Assembly: GCF_015291705.1 (NCBI RefSeq)
Contig: NZ_CP030050.1
Coordinates: 3,844,001 to 3,908,000 of the forward strand
DNA: 64,000 nucleotides
DNA from: Bradyrhizobium arachidis
Lineage (GTDB): Bacteria; Pseudomonadota; Alphaproteobacteria; Rhizobiales; Xanthobacteraceae
Reading direction: 5' to 3'
Part shown: in pieces, positions 45,920 to 56,430 of the stretch
Position numbering within the stretch: the first letter of the stretch is position 1
Layout: each line of letters opens with the position of its first letter
Translations under genes and position numbers: made by a program
Notes under the pieces: model-generated
Told to the model about the DNA's origin: nothing
What the model saw: only the letters and a program-made list of their open reading frames with translations
Databases searched by the model: none

Positions 45920-46423
45920 TCAGGCCGCCGGCCGCTCCACGGCGCTCTCGAGGGCATCGCGCAGGATCTTTTCCTTGGTCTCGTCGAGCGAGGTCTTGAG
46001 CACGACGCCGCCGGCGTCCTTGATCTCCTTGATCACCTTGTCGGCGGTCATGTGCTTGATCAGCACGAATAGGGCCGCGTTGCCGGACTTAAGGTTGGCG
46101 GACAGGCTCTTCATGAAGGCATCGTCGATGCCGAAGTCGGAAAGCGCGCCGCCAAGTGCGCCCGAAGCGGCGCCGACCGCGACCCCCAGGATCGGATTGA
46201 GGAAGAGGACGCCGATGAGAAGACCCCAGAAGCTTCCCGTCATCGCGCCCATGGCGGTCGTGTTGACGAGCTGATTGAGCTTGATGCCGCCCGAATCCGT
46301 CTTCACCGCGATCACGGCGTCGCTGATGGTGATCAGATATTCCTTTTGCAGCTTCAGCAGTCGCTGACGCACTTCCTCGGCTTTCGCTTCGGACGGATAC
46401 ACGATCGCGACAAGATCCGACAT
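45920..46423 (-). CDS. DUF1269 family protein
   Basis: 167 residues: a ferredoxin-like N-terminal part (VAIVYPSEAKAEEVRQRLLK), a glycine-rich hydrophobic hairpin (GAMTGSFWGLLIGVLFLNPI, GAASGALGGALSDFGI), and a second alpha/beta part ending in a charged helix. This is the DUF1269 membrane-associated family, whose role is unknown. Start follows GGGAGG. Confidence 0.9.
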   Translation of the reverse strand: MSDLVAIVYPSEAKAEEVRQRLLKLQKEYLITISDAVIAVKTDSGGIKLNQLVNTTAMGAMTGSFWGLLIGVLFLNPILGVAVGAASGALGGALSDFGIDDAFMKSLSANLKSGNAALFVLIKHMTADKVIKEIKDAGGVVLKTSLDETKEKILRDALESAVERPAA

Positions 46424-46861
46424 GGAGACCTCCCGTTAGGTCGAAAGACAGGCACCGGAACGTCCGACCTTATCGCGCAAGCGTCGCTTTCGGGATCGGA
46501 CGAAACCCTCGACACCGTGGATGAATGTCCCGATGGGCAAGCTCGCACTCGGCGCGAATTTCGCACGCGGAACCTCGGTTCGAAAAATCCGCATATGCTG
46601 CTATTTACTCGTTCCTGACCGGACCCGCGGCGCCGCCTACGATCGACGTGGCACAAGTTGCATATTCGTGCGTTGCAGAGCGGGCGTCACGAATTCGAGA
46701 TTTTATTCCCATTGCAATGCTACTTGATGGTGTGAGCGCTGTTCGGGGTGTATAGTCGGTTGGCTCCAGGGCGGCGGACCTTCCGGAGCCGGATTGTGGA
46801 TGTTTGGCGGGCGGGGGCCCACGACTGCTTTCGGTGCCGAAAAGGCGCCTGAATAGAGTGA
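46424..46861. other. Intergenic region without a convincing gene
   Basis: 438 bases, richer in A and T between about 46560 and 46760 than its surroundings. Short frames exist on both strands, but none has a ribosome site or a recognisable protein. It presumably holds the promoters of the divergent DUF1269 and histidine-kinase genes. Confidence 0.6.
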
Positions 46862-48079
46862 GTGCGTACCGTGAAACTACATGGCCGTCCCCCCACGGAG
46901 TTGCATCGTACCAGCCTCGGGAGCTGGCTGCGAATAGGTTCGGACGATTCGATCGAGGCGCTCCATTGGAAGTTTTCGAGGGATCTTCTCTTCGTCGTTC
47001 GCCCGATCTTTGAGGGGCGGTTCGCCTATGAGGCGATCAATCCCGAGTTCGAATCTCATCTCGGCCTCTCGTCAAAGGACGTCCGCGACATGGATGTCTT
47101 CGATTGCATGAGCGGAGACGATGCCAGAGCCGTCTGCGAGACGCTTCGGGCGTGTCTCGCCGAAGGTGCCGAGATACGGATCCGGCAGCGTCTCGCGCTC
47201 GGCGGCTCGCCCCGGAACATGGAAACGACCGTGGTGCCGGTCGTCGATCCATCGGTCGGCGGCGTGGTCGGACTGATCGGCAGCCATCGTTCCATACGCA
47301 ACGGCCCCCGCGAGAGCGTCATCGAACGCGACGACGGCCTCGCCATGGACGTCGGCCTGTTGTCCATCCAGGAAGGCATCCAGCAACGGATCGCGTCAGA
47401 CCTCCACGATTCGACCTGTCAGCATTTGATTGCCGCCAGCCTTGGCTTGATGCGGGTCCGGAGCCATCTCGGCGAGACGGCCTCGGCAGGGCAGCTTTGC
47501 GACGACATCGATACGTCGATTGACGAAGCTCTCCGCGAGATCCGCGCCTTTGCCTATCTGCTGCATCCCCGGAATCTGGCGGGAGAGGGCCTGAAGGCCA
47601 CCATTGAACGATACGCGGAAGGATTTGCGGCGCGCACGTCGTTGCGGGTGACGGTCGACATCGTGCCGGAGGTCGATCGGTTGCTCTACGAAACCAAGCG
47701 CTCGTTGCTGCGCGTCGTCCAGGAGGCCCTGACCAACGTTTTCCGTCACGCGAAGGCGACGGAGGTGGCGATTGTCATCGACGCGACCAATGATTGGTTC
47801 CACTTGACGGTCCGCGACAACGGACGCGGCCTCCCGGTAGAGCCCGGCCGGCGCGGCACCAGGACAGCATCGATCGGGGTCGGAATTCCGGCGATGCGAG
47901 CACGGCTGCACGAGATTGGCGGCACGCTCGACATCCATCCCAATCGGGCAGCGCCGCAATCCGGCACGGTCTTGTACGCAGCGTTTCCGTATGCCCTGGC
48001 GGCAATGCGAGACAATCGGCGAAGAGACACGACAACGACGCGGGCCCGCGCAGGCAGACGGTCAAAGAAAGAACACTAG
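46862..48079 (+). CDS. PAS/HisKA_3 sensor histidine kinase
   Basis: 405 residues, cytoplasmic. A PAS-like domain occupies ~30-150 (PIFEGRFAYEAINPEFESHL); a HisKA_3 domain carries His182 in ASDLHDSTCQHLIAAS; HATPase motifs are VVQEALTNVFRHAKAT, VRDNGRGLP and GVGIPAMRARL. This is the NarL-family (NreB/DegS-like) kinase type, fitting the LuxR-type regulators that follow 66 bases downstream. No cysteine cluster for an iron-sulfur sensor was seen. GTG at 46862 is the likely start; the GTG at 46871 is possible. Confidence 0.9.
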   Translation: MRTVKLHGRPPTELHRTSLGSWLRIGSDDSIEALHWKFSRDLLFVVRPIFEGRFAYEAINPEFESHLGLSSKDVRDMDVFDCMSGDDARAVCETLRACLAEGAEIRIRQRLALGGSPRNMETTVVPVVDPSVGGVVGLIGSHRSIRNGPRESVIERDDGLAMDVGLLSIQEGIQQRIASDLHDSTCQHLIAASLGLMRVRSHLGETASAGQLCDDIDTSIDEALREIRAFAYLLHPRNLAGEGLKATIERYAEGFAARTSLRVTVDIVPEVDRLLYETKRSLLRVVQEALTNVFRHAKATEVAIVIDATNDWFHLTVRDNGRGLPVEPGRRGTRTASIGVGIPAMRARLHEIGGTLDIHPNRAAPQSGTVLYAAFPYALAAMRDNRRRDTTTTRARAGRRSKKEH

Positions 48080-48145
48080 CCCCCCGCGGTGCCAGGTCCA
48101 GGGTCCGGACCGAAACGCTGTGAACGGATACTGGAGCGCTCTGCC

Positions 48146-48775
48146 ATGAAGCGAATTCTCATTGCCGACGATCATGAGGCGGTACGGTCGGGATTACGGG
48201 CGGTGATCGAGCAACGGGCGGATTGGGAGGTAGTGGCTGAGGTGAACGATGGCGGCAAGGCGGTGGCCGCCGCGATCGAGAGCCGGCCCCATGTCGCCAT
48301 CGTCGACTTCTCCATGCCGCGCATGACGGGCGTCGAGGTGGCGCGGCGGATCAGGGATTATCCGCTGCAGACCGAGGTGCTGATCTTCACCGTGCACAAT
48401 TCTGGCCTGCTGGCGCAGCAGGCGTTCGAGGCCGGGGCGCGCGCATTCCTGGTGAAGTCCGATGCCAACAAGCTGCTGCTTGCCGCAGTCGAATCGCTGC
48501 TGCTGCACAGGCCGTTCTGCAACAGAAGCTGCTCTACGGAACTCGATCGCGGGCCTGCGGGCGATGGCAAGCGCCACGACGATCTCACGGCGCGGGAGCA
48601 ACTGGTGGTCAAGCTGGTTGCCGAGGGCTACAGCAACAAGGGAATCAGCGCGATCCTCAACCTCAGGGTCAAAACGACCGAGGCCCACCGGGCGGCCGCG
48701 ATGCGTAAGCTCGAGGTGAACTCGACGGCAGGGCTGGTTCGCTACGCCGTCCGGGCCGGACTTGTCGAGGCTTGA
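48146..48775 (+). CDS. LuxR/NarL-family response regulator (first of pair)
   Basis: 209 residues. Receiver domain MKRILIADDHEAVRSGLRAV with phospho-acceptor Asp54 in IVDFSMPRMTG and Lys in LVKSDANK; linker; then a GerE-type helix-turn-helix (LTAREQLVVKLVAEGYSNKG, LRVKTTEAHRAAAMRKL). Likely partner of the kinase just upstream. About 45-50% of its residues appear shared by eye with the next regulator; this has not been calculated. Confidence 0.92.
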   Translation: MKRILIADDHEAVRSGLRAVIEQRADWEVVAEVNDGGKAVAAAIESRPHVAIVDFSMPRMTGVEVARRIRDYPLQTEVLIFTVHNSGLLAQQAFEAGARAFLVKSDANKLLLAAVESLLLHRPFCNRSCSTELDRGPAGDGKRHDDLTAREQLVVKLVAEGYSNKGISAILNLRVKTTEAHRAAAMRKLEVNSTAGLVRYAVRAGLVEA

Positions 48776-48799
48776 GGCGGGAACACCGACGCGGCGTTC

Positions 48800-48817
48800 C
48801 GGAGGTCAGGACCTCCG
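48800..48817. repeat. Short inverted repeat between the two regulators
   Basis: CGGAGGT-CAGG-ACCTCCG, a perfect 7-bp stem with four-base loop, with no T-run after it. It may end the first transcript or act as an operator for the second regulator gene. Confidence 0.4.
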
Positions 48818-48925
48818 CCGAGAGATCTCAGGGTTTTGCTGGATAACGCCCGCAGCCGCGGCCCATATGATCGCCAGCGTCGTTGACGGCCTCGCGGGCA
48901 AAGCGGGGAAAACGGGAACGATGCC

Positions 48926-49561
48926 GTGAAACGCATCTTGATTGCGGACGATCATGAAGTCGTGCGATCCGGTTTGCGCGCGATCGTCGAAACGCATTCC
49001 AACTGGATCGTGAGCGGAGAAGCGACCAACGGCGAGCAAGCGGTTGCGCTGACGCTCGAAACCAGGCCGGATATCCTGATCGTGGACTATTCCATGCCGA
49101 TCATGAACGGCCTGGAGGTCAGTCGCCGCCTCAAGGCGCTCCATCTTCGCGCCGAAGTCCTGATCCTGACGATGCACGAGAGCGAGGAGCTTCTGACCGA
49201 GGCCATCCTGGCGGGGGTACGCGGCTTCCTGTTCAAGTCGGACGCCCGCAAGCACCTGATCTTCGCGATCGAGGCCCTGCTCGACGGCAGGCCCTATTTC
49301 ACCAGCATCCTGCTGGAGAAGCTGCTTCATGATTACCAGGTGAACAAGCAGAACCGGGCCGACATGCTGCTGACCTCGCGCGAGCAGAGCGTCGTGCAGC
49401 TGATCGCGGAAGGGCATACCAACAAGTCGATCAGCACGATCCTGAAGCTGAGCGTGAAGACGGTCGAGACCCACCGCGCCTCAGCTATGCGCAAGCTCAG
49501 GATGTCCTCCACCGCCGAGCTGGTCCGTTACGCCATTCGCAAGAGGCTGGTCGCGCCCTGA
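48926..49561 (+). CDS. LuxR/NarL-family response regulator (second of pair)
   Basis: 211 residues with the same opening MKRILIADDHE, Asp54 in IVDYSMPIMNG, Lys in LFKSDARK and a GerE domain (LTSREQSVVQLIAEGHTNKS, KTVETHRASAMRKL). Tandem paralogue of the preceding gene, with ~150 bases between them, so it may have its own promoter. It has no second kinase of its own in the window and may share the upstream one. Confidence 0.92.
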   Translation: MKRILIADDHEVVRSGLRAIVETHSNWIVSGEATNGEQAVALTLETRPDILIVDYSMPIMNGLEVSRRLKALHLRAEVLILTMHESEELLTEAILAGVRGFLFKSDARKHLIFAIEALLDGRPYFTSILLEKLLHDYQVNKQNRADMLLTSREQSVVQLIAEGHTNKSISTILKLSVKTVETHRASAMRKLRMSSTAELVRYAIRKRLVAP

Positions 49562-49570
49562 AGACCGCTG

Positions 49571-50662
49571 TTACGCCACGTCGCGCGCCTCGGCACAGGC
49601 GAGACGTCCCGTATTCCGGTGAGGTCCGCGATCTGCAACGAATGCGCGATACAGCGCGACGGATACGAGCCAGGCAAACCCGAACAAGCCGATCACCACG
49701 AAGCCGAGATCCGCAAGGCTCTCGTTGAGGCCGGCAATGGTCGACCACAAATGGCCTGATAGCTCGAACTGCCTGCCGAGCAGGCCGAGCGCCTCCACCC
49801 CGCCGATGAAGAGTGCGATGACGACCGACGCCCCCGTGATCGTGAGGTTGTACCAGAGCTTGCGTAGCGGATCGACGAAGGCCCAGCGATAGGCGTTCAC
49901 CATCAACACACTGTCGGCAGTGTCGACCAGTGCCATGCCGGCGGCAAACAATGCCGGAAACACCAGGACGCTCCCGGCTGACCCGCCGCGAACCGCCTCC
50001 GCTGCCGAGATGCTCATCAGGCCGATTGCAGTTGCGGTGTCGAAGCCGAGGCCGAACAGGAAGCCGAGCGGATACATGTGCCAGGTCTTCGTCACGATGC
50101 GGAACGCCGGGCTGAGCAGGCGCGCAAATACGCCCACTCCGGGAGCAGCGTCGAGATGTTCCATATGGTGGCTTGCCTTCCGGGTTTCAGATCGGAAGGT
50201 GCGCCACAGGCCGATGAAGATGGCAAGATTGATCAGCGCGATCAGCAGCAGGAACGCGGCCGAAACCGAAGTGCCGATCAGGCCGCCGATGCGCCTGCCC
50301 GGGCTGTCATCACCCCAAAATCCGATTGCGGTTTCCGACAGCAGCATGGTCGCCGCCACGACCACGCTGGAGTGCCCGAGCGCGAAATAAAGTCCGGCGC
50401 TTTTCGGCGCACCGCCTGCCTGGATCAACTTGCGCACCGCGTTGTCGATCGCGGCGATATGATCGGCATCGACGGCGTGACGCAGGCCGAACACCCAGGC
50501 GAGCAGGGCGGTCGCCATGACCACTGGACGGTCGGCGAACAGGGCGAATGCCCAGAGCCATGCCGCGACATTGGCGAAGATGAGCCCGCCGAACAGCAGG
50601 GCGGTGCCGAGCTCGATACCTCGCAAAGACCGCTTCGTCGCCTGGTACGTCGCTTGGCCCAT
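49571..50662 (-). CDS. NiCoT family nickel/cobalt permease
   Basis: 363 residues, eight helices, with the NiCoT signature FGLRHAVDADHIAAIDNAVR in helix 2, GLYFALGHSSVVV, FLFGLGFDTATAIGLM and ALFAAGMALVDTADSVLMVN. Imports Ni2+ (or Co2+). It is divergent from ureA, whose enzyme needs nickel, with 183 bases between the starts. Named HoxN/HupN/NixA in relatives; the substrate is supported by context. Confidence 0.94.
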   Translation of the reverse strand: MGQATYQATKRSLRGIELGTALLFGGLIFANVAAWLWAFALFADRPVVMATALLAWVFGLRHAVDADHIAAIDNAVRKLIQAGGAPKSAGLYFALGHSSVVVAATMLLSETAIGFWGDDSPGRRIGGLIGTSVSAAFLLLIALINLAIFIGLWRTFRSETRKASHHMEHLDAAPGVGVFARLLSPAFRIVTKTWHMYPLGFLFGLGFDTATAIGLMSISAAEAVRGGSAGSVLVFPALFAAGMALVDTADSVLMVNAYRWAFVDPLRKLWYNLTITGASVVIALFIGGVEALGLLGRQFELSGHLWSTIAGLNESLADLGFVVIGLFGFAWLVSVALYRAFVADRGPHRNTGRLACAEARDVA

Positions 50663-50845
50663 GGCCGCACCTCGGTGTGAGCTTCATCAAAGTCCATCAT
50701 ACTGACGAAGGCAAGAGCCGAGCATGACGACGCCGGCTCATTGGTATTTCCCGATCTCCGACTGAGTAGAACACCGGATGATTCTTGCCGGAGACTTGTT
50801 CCAACGTGGCTGCGGTCCTTGGGAGCCGGGCTCCGGGAGAATCCC

Positions 50846-51148
50846 ATGCAGCTAACCCCGCGAGAGTTCGACAAGCTGCTCGTCCACATGTTGGCCGACG
50901 TGGCGCTGAAACGACGGGCCAAAGGCCTCAAGCTCAACTATCCGGAAGCGGTCGCCGTGATCTCGGCGGCGGCCCTCGATGGCGCACGCGCGGGCAAGAC
51001 GATCGAGGACGTCACCAACGAGGCGCGCACCGTTCTCACCAAGGCCGACGTCATGGATGGCGTTGCCGATCTCATTCCGATGGTGCAGGTCGAGGCCGTG
51101 TTCAGCGATGGCAGCCGCCTGGTCACGGTGCATACGCCGATCCAGTAA
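50846..51148 (+). CDS. ureA: Urease gamma subunit
   Basis: 100 residues, full-length Ure[41 protein letters not shown] and [20 protein letters not shown]. It is separate from UreB, as in most proteobacteria. Start 50846 with GGGAG upstream. First gene of ureA-ureB-ureC-ureE-ureF-ureG-ureD and the urea transporter. Confidence 0.97.
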   Translation: MQLTPREFDKLLVHMLADVALKRRAKGLKLNYPEAVAVISAAALDGARAGKTIEDVTNEARTVLTKADVMDGVADLIPMVQVEAVFSDGSRLVTVHTPIQ

Positions 51149-51167
51149 ACGTTTGGAGGAGGTCGAC

Positions 51168-51617
51168 ATGGCCGGACCAAAACTAGGCCCCAAGATTGCC
51201 GCCGATGTCGATCCGGCCACGTCGAGCGTACCGGTCGGTGGCTATGTGTGCAGCCCGGCAGCGATCACCTTCGATGCCGATCGGCCGGTGACCGCGCTCA
51301 AGGTGCGCAATGCCGGAGACCGCCCCATTCAGGTCGGCTCGCACTTCCACTTCTTCGAGGTCAATCCCGCGCTGGAATTCGATCGCGCCGCGGCGTTCGG
51401 CCTGCATCTGAACATCCCGTCCTCGACCGCAACGCGGTTCGAGCCCGGCGACGAGCGCGAGGTTCAGCTCGTTCCCTATGGCGGCAAGCGCGCCGTCTAT
51501 GGCTTCAATAATCTTGTCGATGGTCCGACCGCCGACAAGAACGCCGCCAAGATGAAATCCAGGGCGGTGGCGCTGGCGGCGGAACGGGGCTTTCGTTCCT
51601 CGCAGACCAAGGCGTGA
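51168..51617 (+). CDS. ureB: Urease beta subunit
   Basis: 149 residues. The core contains [40 protein letters not shown] and [17 protein letters not shown]. The C-terminus has ~40 residues beyond the core, longer than the ~105 of Klebsiella UreB but common in Rhizobiales. Strong ribosome site GGAGGAGG before ATG 51168. Confidence 0.96.
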   Translation: MAGPKLGPKIAADVDPATSSVPVGGYVCSPAAITFDADRPVTALKVRNAGDRPIQVGSHFHFFEVNPALEFDRAAAFGLHLNIPSSTATRFEPGDEREVQLVPYGGKRAVYGFNNLVDGPTADKNAAKMKSRAVALAAERGFRSSQTKA

Positions 51618-51645
51618 CGCGTCCATTTCTTGAACGAGGGCCGTG

Positions 51646-53367
51646 ATGGCGACCATCTCCCGGCAGGAATATGTCGGCCTGTTCGGGCCGACGACAGGCG
51701 ACCGGATCCGCTTGGGCGATACCGGTCTGTTCGTTGAAATCGAGCGCGACCTGCGCGGCGGCTACGGCGACGAAATCGTCTTCGGCGGCGGCAAGAGCAT
51801 GCGCGAAGGCATGGGAATGGACAATCAGGTGACGCGGGCGGGCGGCGCACCCGACCTCGTGATCACCAACGTGACCGTCATCGACGCGATGCTGGGCATC
51901 GTGAAGGCCGATGTCGGCATCAAGGATGGGCGCATCTGTGCGATCGGAAAGTCCGGCAATCCGCAGACAATGGATCGCATCACGCCCGGCCTGGAGCTGG
52001 GCCTGGCGACGGACGCCATCTCGGGCTCACATCTCATCCTAACGGCTGCCGGGATCGACACGCACATCCATTTCATCTCGCCGCAGCAGGCCGAGGCTGC
52101 GCTCTCAAATGGCACGACCACTTTGATCGGCGGCGGGACCGGTCCTTCGGACGGATCCAACGCGACAACGGTCACGTCGGGCCCCGGCAACATCAGCATG
52201 ATGCTGCGCGCGTTCGAAAACTGGCCGCTCAACGTCGGCATTCTCGGCAAAGGACACGGCCACGGCAAAGCCGCCTTGGTCGAACAGATCGAGGCGGGGG
52301 CGGTCGGCGTGAAATGCCACGAAGACTGGGGCACCACGCCGGCTGTGCTTCGCTCCGCGCTCACGGTCGCTGATGAGACCGATACCCAGGTCTGCATCCA
52401 TACCGACACGCTGAACGAGTCCGGCTTCATCGACGATTCGATTGCGGCGTTCGAAGGACGAACGGTCCATTCGTTCCATACCGAAGGATCCGGCGGCGGC
52501 CACGCGCCCGACATCATCAAGATCGCCGGGCTCCCCAACGTCCTGCCGTCGTCGACCAACCCCACGCTCCCCTACGGCATCAATTCGCAGGCGGAGCTCT
52601 ACGACATGATCATGGTGTGTCACCATCTCAGCCCCGATATTCCCTCGGATGTCGCATTCACCGAGAGCCGGATCCGCGCCGAAACCATCGCCGCGGAGAA
52701 CGTCCTTCAGGACCTCGGCGTCATCTCGATGTTCTCGAGCGACTCGCAGGCGATGGGGCGGATCGGGGAATGCTGGCTCCGCTGCATCCAGACCGCCGAT
52801 GCGATGAAGACGGGACGCGGCAAGCTGCCGGAGGACGCACCTGGCAACGATAATTTCCGGGTGCTGCGCTACGTCGCGAAGATCACGATCAATCCCGCTA
52901 TCGCGCATGGCATCGCCGACGTGCTCGGCTCGGTCGAGGTCGGCAAGATCGCCGATCTCGTGCTGTGGGAGCCGGCATTCTTCGGCGCCAAGCCGAAGAT
53001 CGTGATTAAGAACGGCTTCATCAGTTGGGCGGTGATGGGCGATCCGAACGCCTCGCTGCCGACGCCGCAACCGACCTATTACCGGCCGATGTTCGGCGCC
53101 TACGGGGATGCGCTGGCCGCCAATTGCATCACCTTCGTCTCCGGCGCCGCGCATGCCGCCGGCGTCAAGGAACGGCTTGGCCTGCGCCGCCAGGTGATGC
53201 CGGTGAGGAACGTGCGCAAGATCGGAAAGCAGAACATGGTTCGCAATACCGGCACGCCGAAGATCGAGGTCAGTCCGGAGACCTTCGCCGTGACCGTGGA
53301 CGGCAAGCACGCCACCGTTCCGCCACTGACGACGGTGTCGTTGAACCAGAAATATTTCTTCAGCTGA
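51646..53367 (+). CDS. ureC: Urease alpha (catalytic) subunit
   Basis: 573 residues. Active-site elements present: DTHIHFI, the carbamylated Lys223 in [39 protein letters not shown], the flap [20 protein letters not shown] and [11 protein letters not shown] with the aspartate ligand. Hydrolyses urea to ammonia and carbamate with a dinuclear nickel centre. All ligands expected are intact. ATG 51646 chosen over the adjoining GTG at 51643 on ribosome-site spacing. Confidence 0.98.
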   Translation: MATISRQEYVGLFGPTTGDRIRLGDTGLFVEIERDLRGGYGDEIVFGGGKSMREGMGMDNQVTRAGGAPDLVITNVTVIDAMLGIVKADVGIKDGRICAIGKSGNPQTMDRITPGLELGLATDAISGSHLILTAAGIDTHIHFISPQQAEAALSNGTTTLIGGGTGPSDGSNATTVTSGPGNISMMLRAFENWPLNVGILGKGHGHGKAALVEQIEAGAVGVKCHEDWGTTPAVLRSALTVADETDTQVCIHTDTLNESGFIDDSIAAFEGRTVHSFHTEGSGGGHAPDIIKIAGLPNVLPSSTNPTLPYGINSQAELYDMIMVCHHLSPDIPSDVAFTESRIRAETIAAENVLQDLGVISMFSSDSQAMGRIGECWLRCIQTADAMKTGRGKLPEDAPGNDNFRVLRYVAKITINPAIAHGIADVLGSVEVGKIADLVLWEPAFFGAKPKIVIKNGFISWAVMGDPNASLPTPQPTYYRPMFGAYGDALAANCITFVSGAAHAAGVKERLGLRRQVMPVRNVRKIGKQNMVRNTGTPKIEVSPETFAVTVDGKHATVPPLTTVSLNQKYFFS

Positions 53368-53376
53368 GGATCGGCC

Positions 53377-54069
53377 ATGATCATGATTGAGAGCGTCCTG
53401 GGCAATTCCGTCGATCCGGTATGGGCCGGACGGCTGTCGGACGCCGAGATAGATCTGGTCGAGATCGACCAGTGGGAGGCGCAGAAGAGCCGCTTCCGGA
53501 AGACCACGGCCAAGGGCGCGCAGGTGGCAGTCTCTCTCGATCGCCACACGCATCTTTGCGACGGGGACATCCTGCTCTGGAATGAGCAGACGCGGGCGGC
53601 GCTGGTGGCGCGGATCGAGCTGCGGGACGTCATGGTTGTGCATCTGGACGAGCTGACGACCGAGGCGCCCGACCTCGCAATGCGGACATGCGTCGAGCTC
53701 GGCCACGCCATGGGCAACCAGCACTGGCCGGCCCTGGTCAAGGGCACCTGCGTCTATGTCCCGCTGACCGTCGATCGCAAGGTGATGGCCTCGGTCATGA
53801 AGACGCACCGCTTTGAGGGCATCCGCTTCGAATTCGTCTCCGGACGCGAGGTCGTTCCTTACCTCGCCCCGCATGAATCCCGCCGGCTGTTCGGGGGCGC
53901 CGAAGGGCCGGTGCATTCTCACGCGCACGAGAGCCACGTCCACGACGCGGCAGAGGCGGGGCAGGTCAACGGACACTCGCCGGCGCACGTCCACGCTCAT
54001 CCGACTCCAGCTCCACATCAACGAATCTCGCCGGTAACGGCCGGCTCCGCACGTGATCACCGCAAATGA
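53377..54069 (+). CDS. ureE: Urease accessory protein UreE
   Basis: 230 residues. The UreE N- and C-domains (LVEIDQWEAQKSRFRKTTAK, CVELGHAMGNQHWPALVKG with the metal-site His) are followed from ~180 by a histidine-rich tail (HSHAHESHVHD, HVHAHP) that binds nickel. Delivers Ni to the UreC centre via UreG. Overlaps ureF by 17 bases. Confidence 0.95.
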   Translation: MIMIESVLGNSVDPVWAGRLSDAEIDLVEIDQWEAQKSRFRKTTAKGAQVAVSLDRHTHLCDGDILLWNEQTRAALVARIELRDVMVVHLDELTTEAPDLAMRTCVELGHAMGNQHWPALVKGTCVYVPLTVDRKVMASVMKTHRFEGIRFEFVSGREVVPYLAPHESRRLFGGAEGPVHSHAHESHVHDAAEAGQVNGHSPAHVHAHPTPAPHQRISPVTAGSARDHRK

Positions 54070-54772
54070 TAATGCGGGCGCAACGAGGAGTTCCGCGTGG
54101 CTCTCGCGGCTGCTCCAGTTTGGCGACTCGATGTTTCCCGTCGGCGCGTTCTCGTTTTCGTCCGGACTGGAATCCGCCGTTCAGGAAGGCGTCGTCACTG
54201 ACGTGGCCACTCTGCGAGCCTTTGCGCTGACGGCACTGGAGCAAGCGGCGCGCGGTGACTGCGTCGCACTGATCGCTGCGCATCGCGCGGCCCTCGCCGG
54301 AGACATCGAGACCCTCGCGCACATCGACGCGCAGGTCTATGCGCGCAAGCTCTCGGGCGAAGCGCGGGTGATGTCGGTTCGCATGGGCCGGAAGTTCACT
54401 GACATGGGTGTCGAGGTGGTCGGCGCGCCGCTGCTTTGCACCTGGCGTGAATGCATTGCGAAAGCGGTCACTCCGGGCTGCTACCCGATCGCGTTGGCGA
54501 TCAATTTCGCGGTGCAGGAGTTGCCCGCTTATCAGGCGTTCGTTGTGCACCAGTATGGGGTGGCGACAACGATCCTCGGTGCGGCCCTGCGGCTGATGAA
54601 GATCAGCCACATCGAAACGCAGAGGATTCTCTACGAGCTCACCGGACAGGCGGAAGCGATGTACGCGGTCGCCGCGACGGCCCGGCTGTCGGATATGGCC
54701 GGCTTTGCGCCCCTCACGGAAATTCTGGCCGCTGTCCATACCCGCGCGCATGTGCGCCTGTTCATGAACTGA
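54053..54772 (+). CDS. ureF: Urease accessory protein UreF
   Basis: 239 residues: [20 protein letters not shown] is the UreF signature at the start, with [17 protein letters not shown] and [20 protein letters not shown] later. Acts with UreD and UreG in the activation complex. GTG start at 54053, inside the end of ureE. Confidence 0.95.
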   Translation: MITANDNAGATRSSAWLSRLLQFGDSMFPVGAFSFSSGLESAVQEGVVTDVATLRAFALTALEQAARGDCVALIAAHRAALAGDIETLAHIDAQVYARKLSGEARVMSVRMGRKFTDMGVEVVGAPLLCTWRECIAKAVTPGCYPIALAINFAVQELPAYQAFVVHQYGVATTILGAALRLMKISHIETQRILYELTGQAEAMYAVAATARLSDMAGFAPLTEILAAVHTRAHVRLFMN

Positions 54773-54791
54773 CGTCGAATGGAGCCTCGTC

Positions 54792-55436
54792 ATGTCGAAG
54801 AGTATCACGCGCATCGGTATTGGCGGCCCGGTGGGGTCGGGAAAGACCGCGATCGTCGAAGCCATCACGCCGCGGCTACTCGATCTCGGCATCAAGGTGC
54901 TCATCATCACCAATGACGTGGTGACGACCGAGGACGCCAAGCACGTTCAGCGGACGCTCAAGGGCATTCTGCTGCATGAGCGCATCATTGGCGTGGAGAC
55001 GGGCGCCTGTCCGCACACCGCCGTGCGCGAAGATCCGAGCATGAATCTTGCCGCGGTCGAGGATATGGAGCGGCGCTTCCCCGACAGCGACGTCGTGCTG
55101 ATCGAGAGCGGAGGGGACAATCTGACCCTGACGTTCTCGCCCGCCTTGGTGGACTATTTCATCTATGTGATCGACGTCGCCGCGGGCGACAAGATCCCCC
55201 GCAAGAACGGCCCCGGGATCACTTATTCCGATATCCTGGTCATCAACAAGACCGATCTTGCCCCTCATGTCGGAGCCAGCCTCGAGGTGATGAGACGGGA
55301 TTCGCAGCTGATGCGCGGCGCAAAGCCGTTCCTGTTCACCAACTGCAAGACAGGCGAGGGCATTCCGGAGCTGGTGGGGCTGATCGAGCGGGAGTTCCTG
55401 TTCGACATCAATCCGCGCGAACGGCGGTCGGCATGA
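54792..55436 (+). CDS. ureG: Urease accessory GTPase UreG
   Basis: 214 residues with the P-loop [10 protein letters not shown] at about 11-20, [13 protein letters not shown], the nickel-binding [17 protein letters not shown] (Cys-Pro-His) and [17 protein letters not shown] GTPase that powers nickel insertion. 19 bases after ureF; overlaps ureD by four bases. Confidence 0.97.
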   Translation: MSKSITRIGIGGPVGSGKTAIVEAITPRLLDLGIKVLIITNDVVTTEDAKHVQRTLKGILLHERIIGVETGACPHTAVREDPSMNLAAVEDMERRFPDSDVVLIESGGDNLTLTFSPALVDYFIYVIDVAAGDKIPRKNGPGITYSDILVINKTDLAPHVGASLEVMRRDSQLMRGAKPFLFTNCKTGEGIPELVGLIEREFLFDINPRERRSA

Positions 55437-56383
55437 TACCGGCAGCGTTCCATCCCTGGTCCCGGGCCGAAGCGCTCGGCGCATCGATGCCCGAGTTTGC
55501 GTCCTTTCAGGACGAGCCGCCGCAGATGCGCAGCGGCACTGTCGGAAAGACGGGGTTCCTGCGCCTGGGCTTCGAACGGCGTTCCGGCCAGACCATCCTG
55601 ACCGATTTGCAACGCCGCGCGCCCTATATGGTGCAGCGGCCGCTGTACTGCGATGAAGCGATTCCAGGCTTGGCGAGCGTGTTCCTCATCACCACCACCG
55701 GCTGCGTGTTGCAGGGCGACCGGCTCGGTCTCGACGTAAGCCTTGGTCCGGCTGCGCAAGTTCATCTGACGTCACAGTCGGCGACCAAGATCCATGCGAT
55801 GGACGCCAACTACGCGGCGCAAAGCCAGACGATCACGCTCGCCGACGGTGCCTATCTGGAGTTTCTCCCGGATCCCGTGATTCCGCACCGGCACTCGCGG
55901 TTTCTCAGCGATACGCAGATCTGCGTCGCGCCGTCGGCGACCTTGCTGTTCTCGGAAATCATTCAGCCCGGCCGCAAGCACCATCATCCCGACGAGTGCT
56001 TTGGCGCAACCGTGTTGTCGATATCGACCTCGGCCGCGCGGCCCGATGGCCGATCCCTGTTCGCGGAGAAGCTGGTGATCGAGCCGCAGCGCTATCAGAT
56101 GCGGCAGACCGGTGTGATGAACTCCTTCGACGTACTCGCCAACGTGATCCTGTGCACGCCCATGGAGAGGGCGGAGCGCATCCACGAACGCATGCAGGCT
56201 GCGGTCGACCTCGCGGACGGGATCGCCTTCGGCGCGTGTCGCCTGCCCAATGAGGCCGGTCTGATCTTCAAGGTGCTCGGCCGGGAAACGGCGCAGGTAA
56301 AGGCCAAGGTACGCGAATTCTGGGGGATAGTCCGCGAAGAGGTCGTCGGTGCCGCGCTGCCGCCGCCGTATTTGTGGCGGTAG
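55433..56383 (+). CDS. ureD: Urease accessory protein UreD (UreH)
   Basis: 316 residues: [20 protein letters not shown] is the UreD signature, with [17 protein letters not shown] and [12 protein letters not shown] around it. Scaffold for UreF/UreG on the apo-enzyme. Here it follows ureG, as ureH does in Helicobacter; in many proteobacteria it leads the operon. Confidence 0.94.
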   Translation: MIPAAFHPWSRAEALGASMPEFASFQDEPPQMRSGTVGKTGFLRLGFERRSGQTILTDLQRRAPYMVQRPLYCDEAIPGLASVFLITTTGCVLQGDRLGLDVSLGPAAQVHLTSQSATKIHAMDANYAAQSQTITLADGAYLEFLPDPVIPHRHSRFLSDTQICVAPSATLLFSEIIQPGRKHHHPDECFGATVLSISTSAARPDGRSLFAEKLVIEPQRYQMRQTGVMNSFDVLANVILCTPMERAERIHERMQAAVDLADGIAFGACRLPNEAGLIFKVLGRETAQVKAKVREFWGIVREEVVGAALPPPYLWR

Positions 56384-56430
56384 CAAGCGCTGCCGACGGC
56401 TTGCCGGCCGACGGGTTCGAGGAGGCAGCA

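Noticed and set aside
46648..46662. TGGCAC followed by TTGCA, considered as a sigma-54 promoter
   Set aside because: The GG and GC elements are two bases too close for a -24/-12 promoter.
46346..46755. Small open frames on the plus strand between the DUF1269 and kinase genes
   Set aside because: No ribosome sites, no family pattern and partly antisense to DUF1269.
50677..50690. GTGAGCTTCATCAA upstream of the nickel permease as a ninth FixK-type box
   Set aside because: Only one half-site is good (ATCAA); the other lacks TTGA, so it is not counted with the eight.
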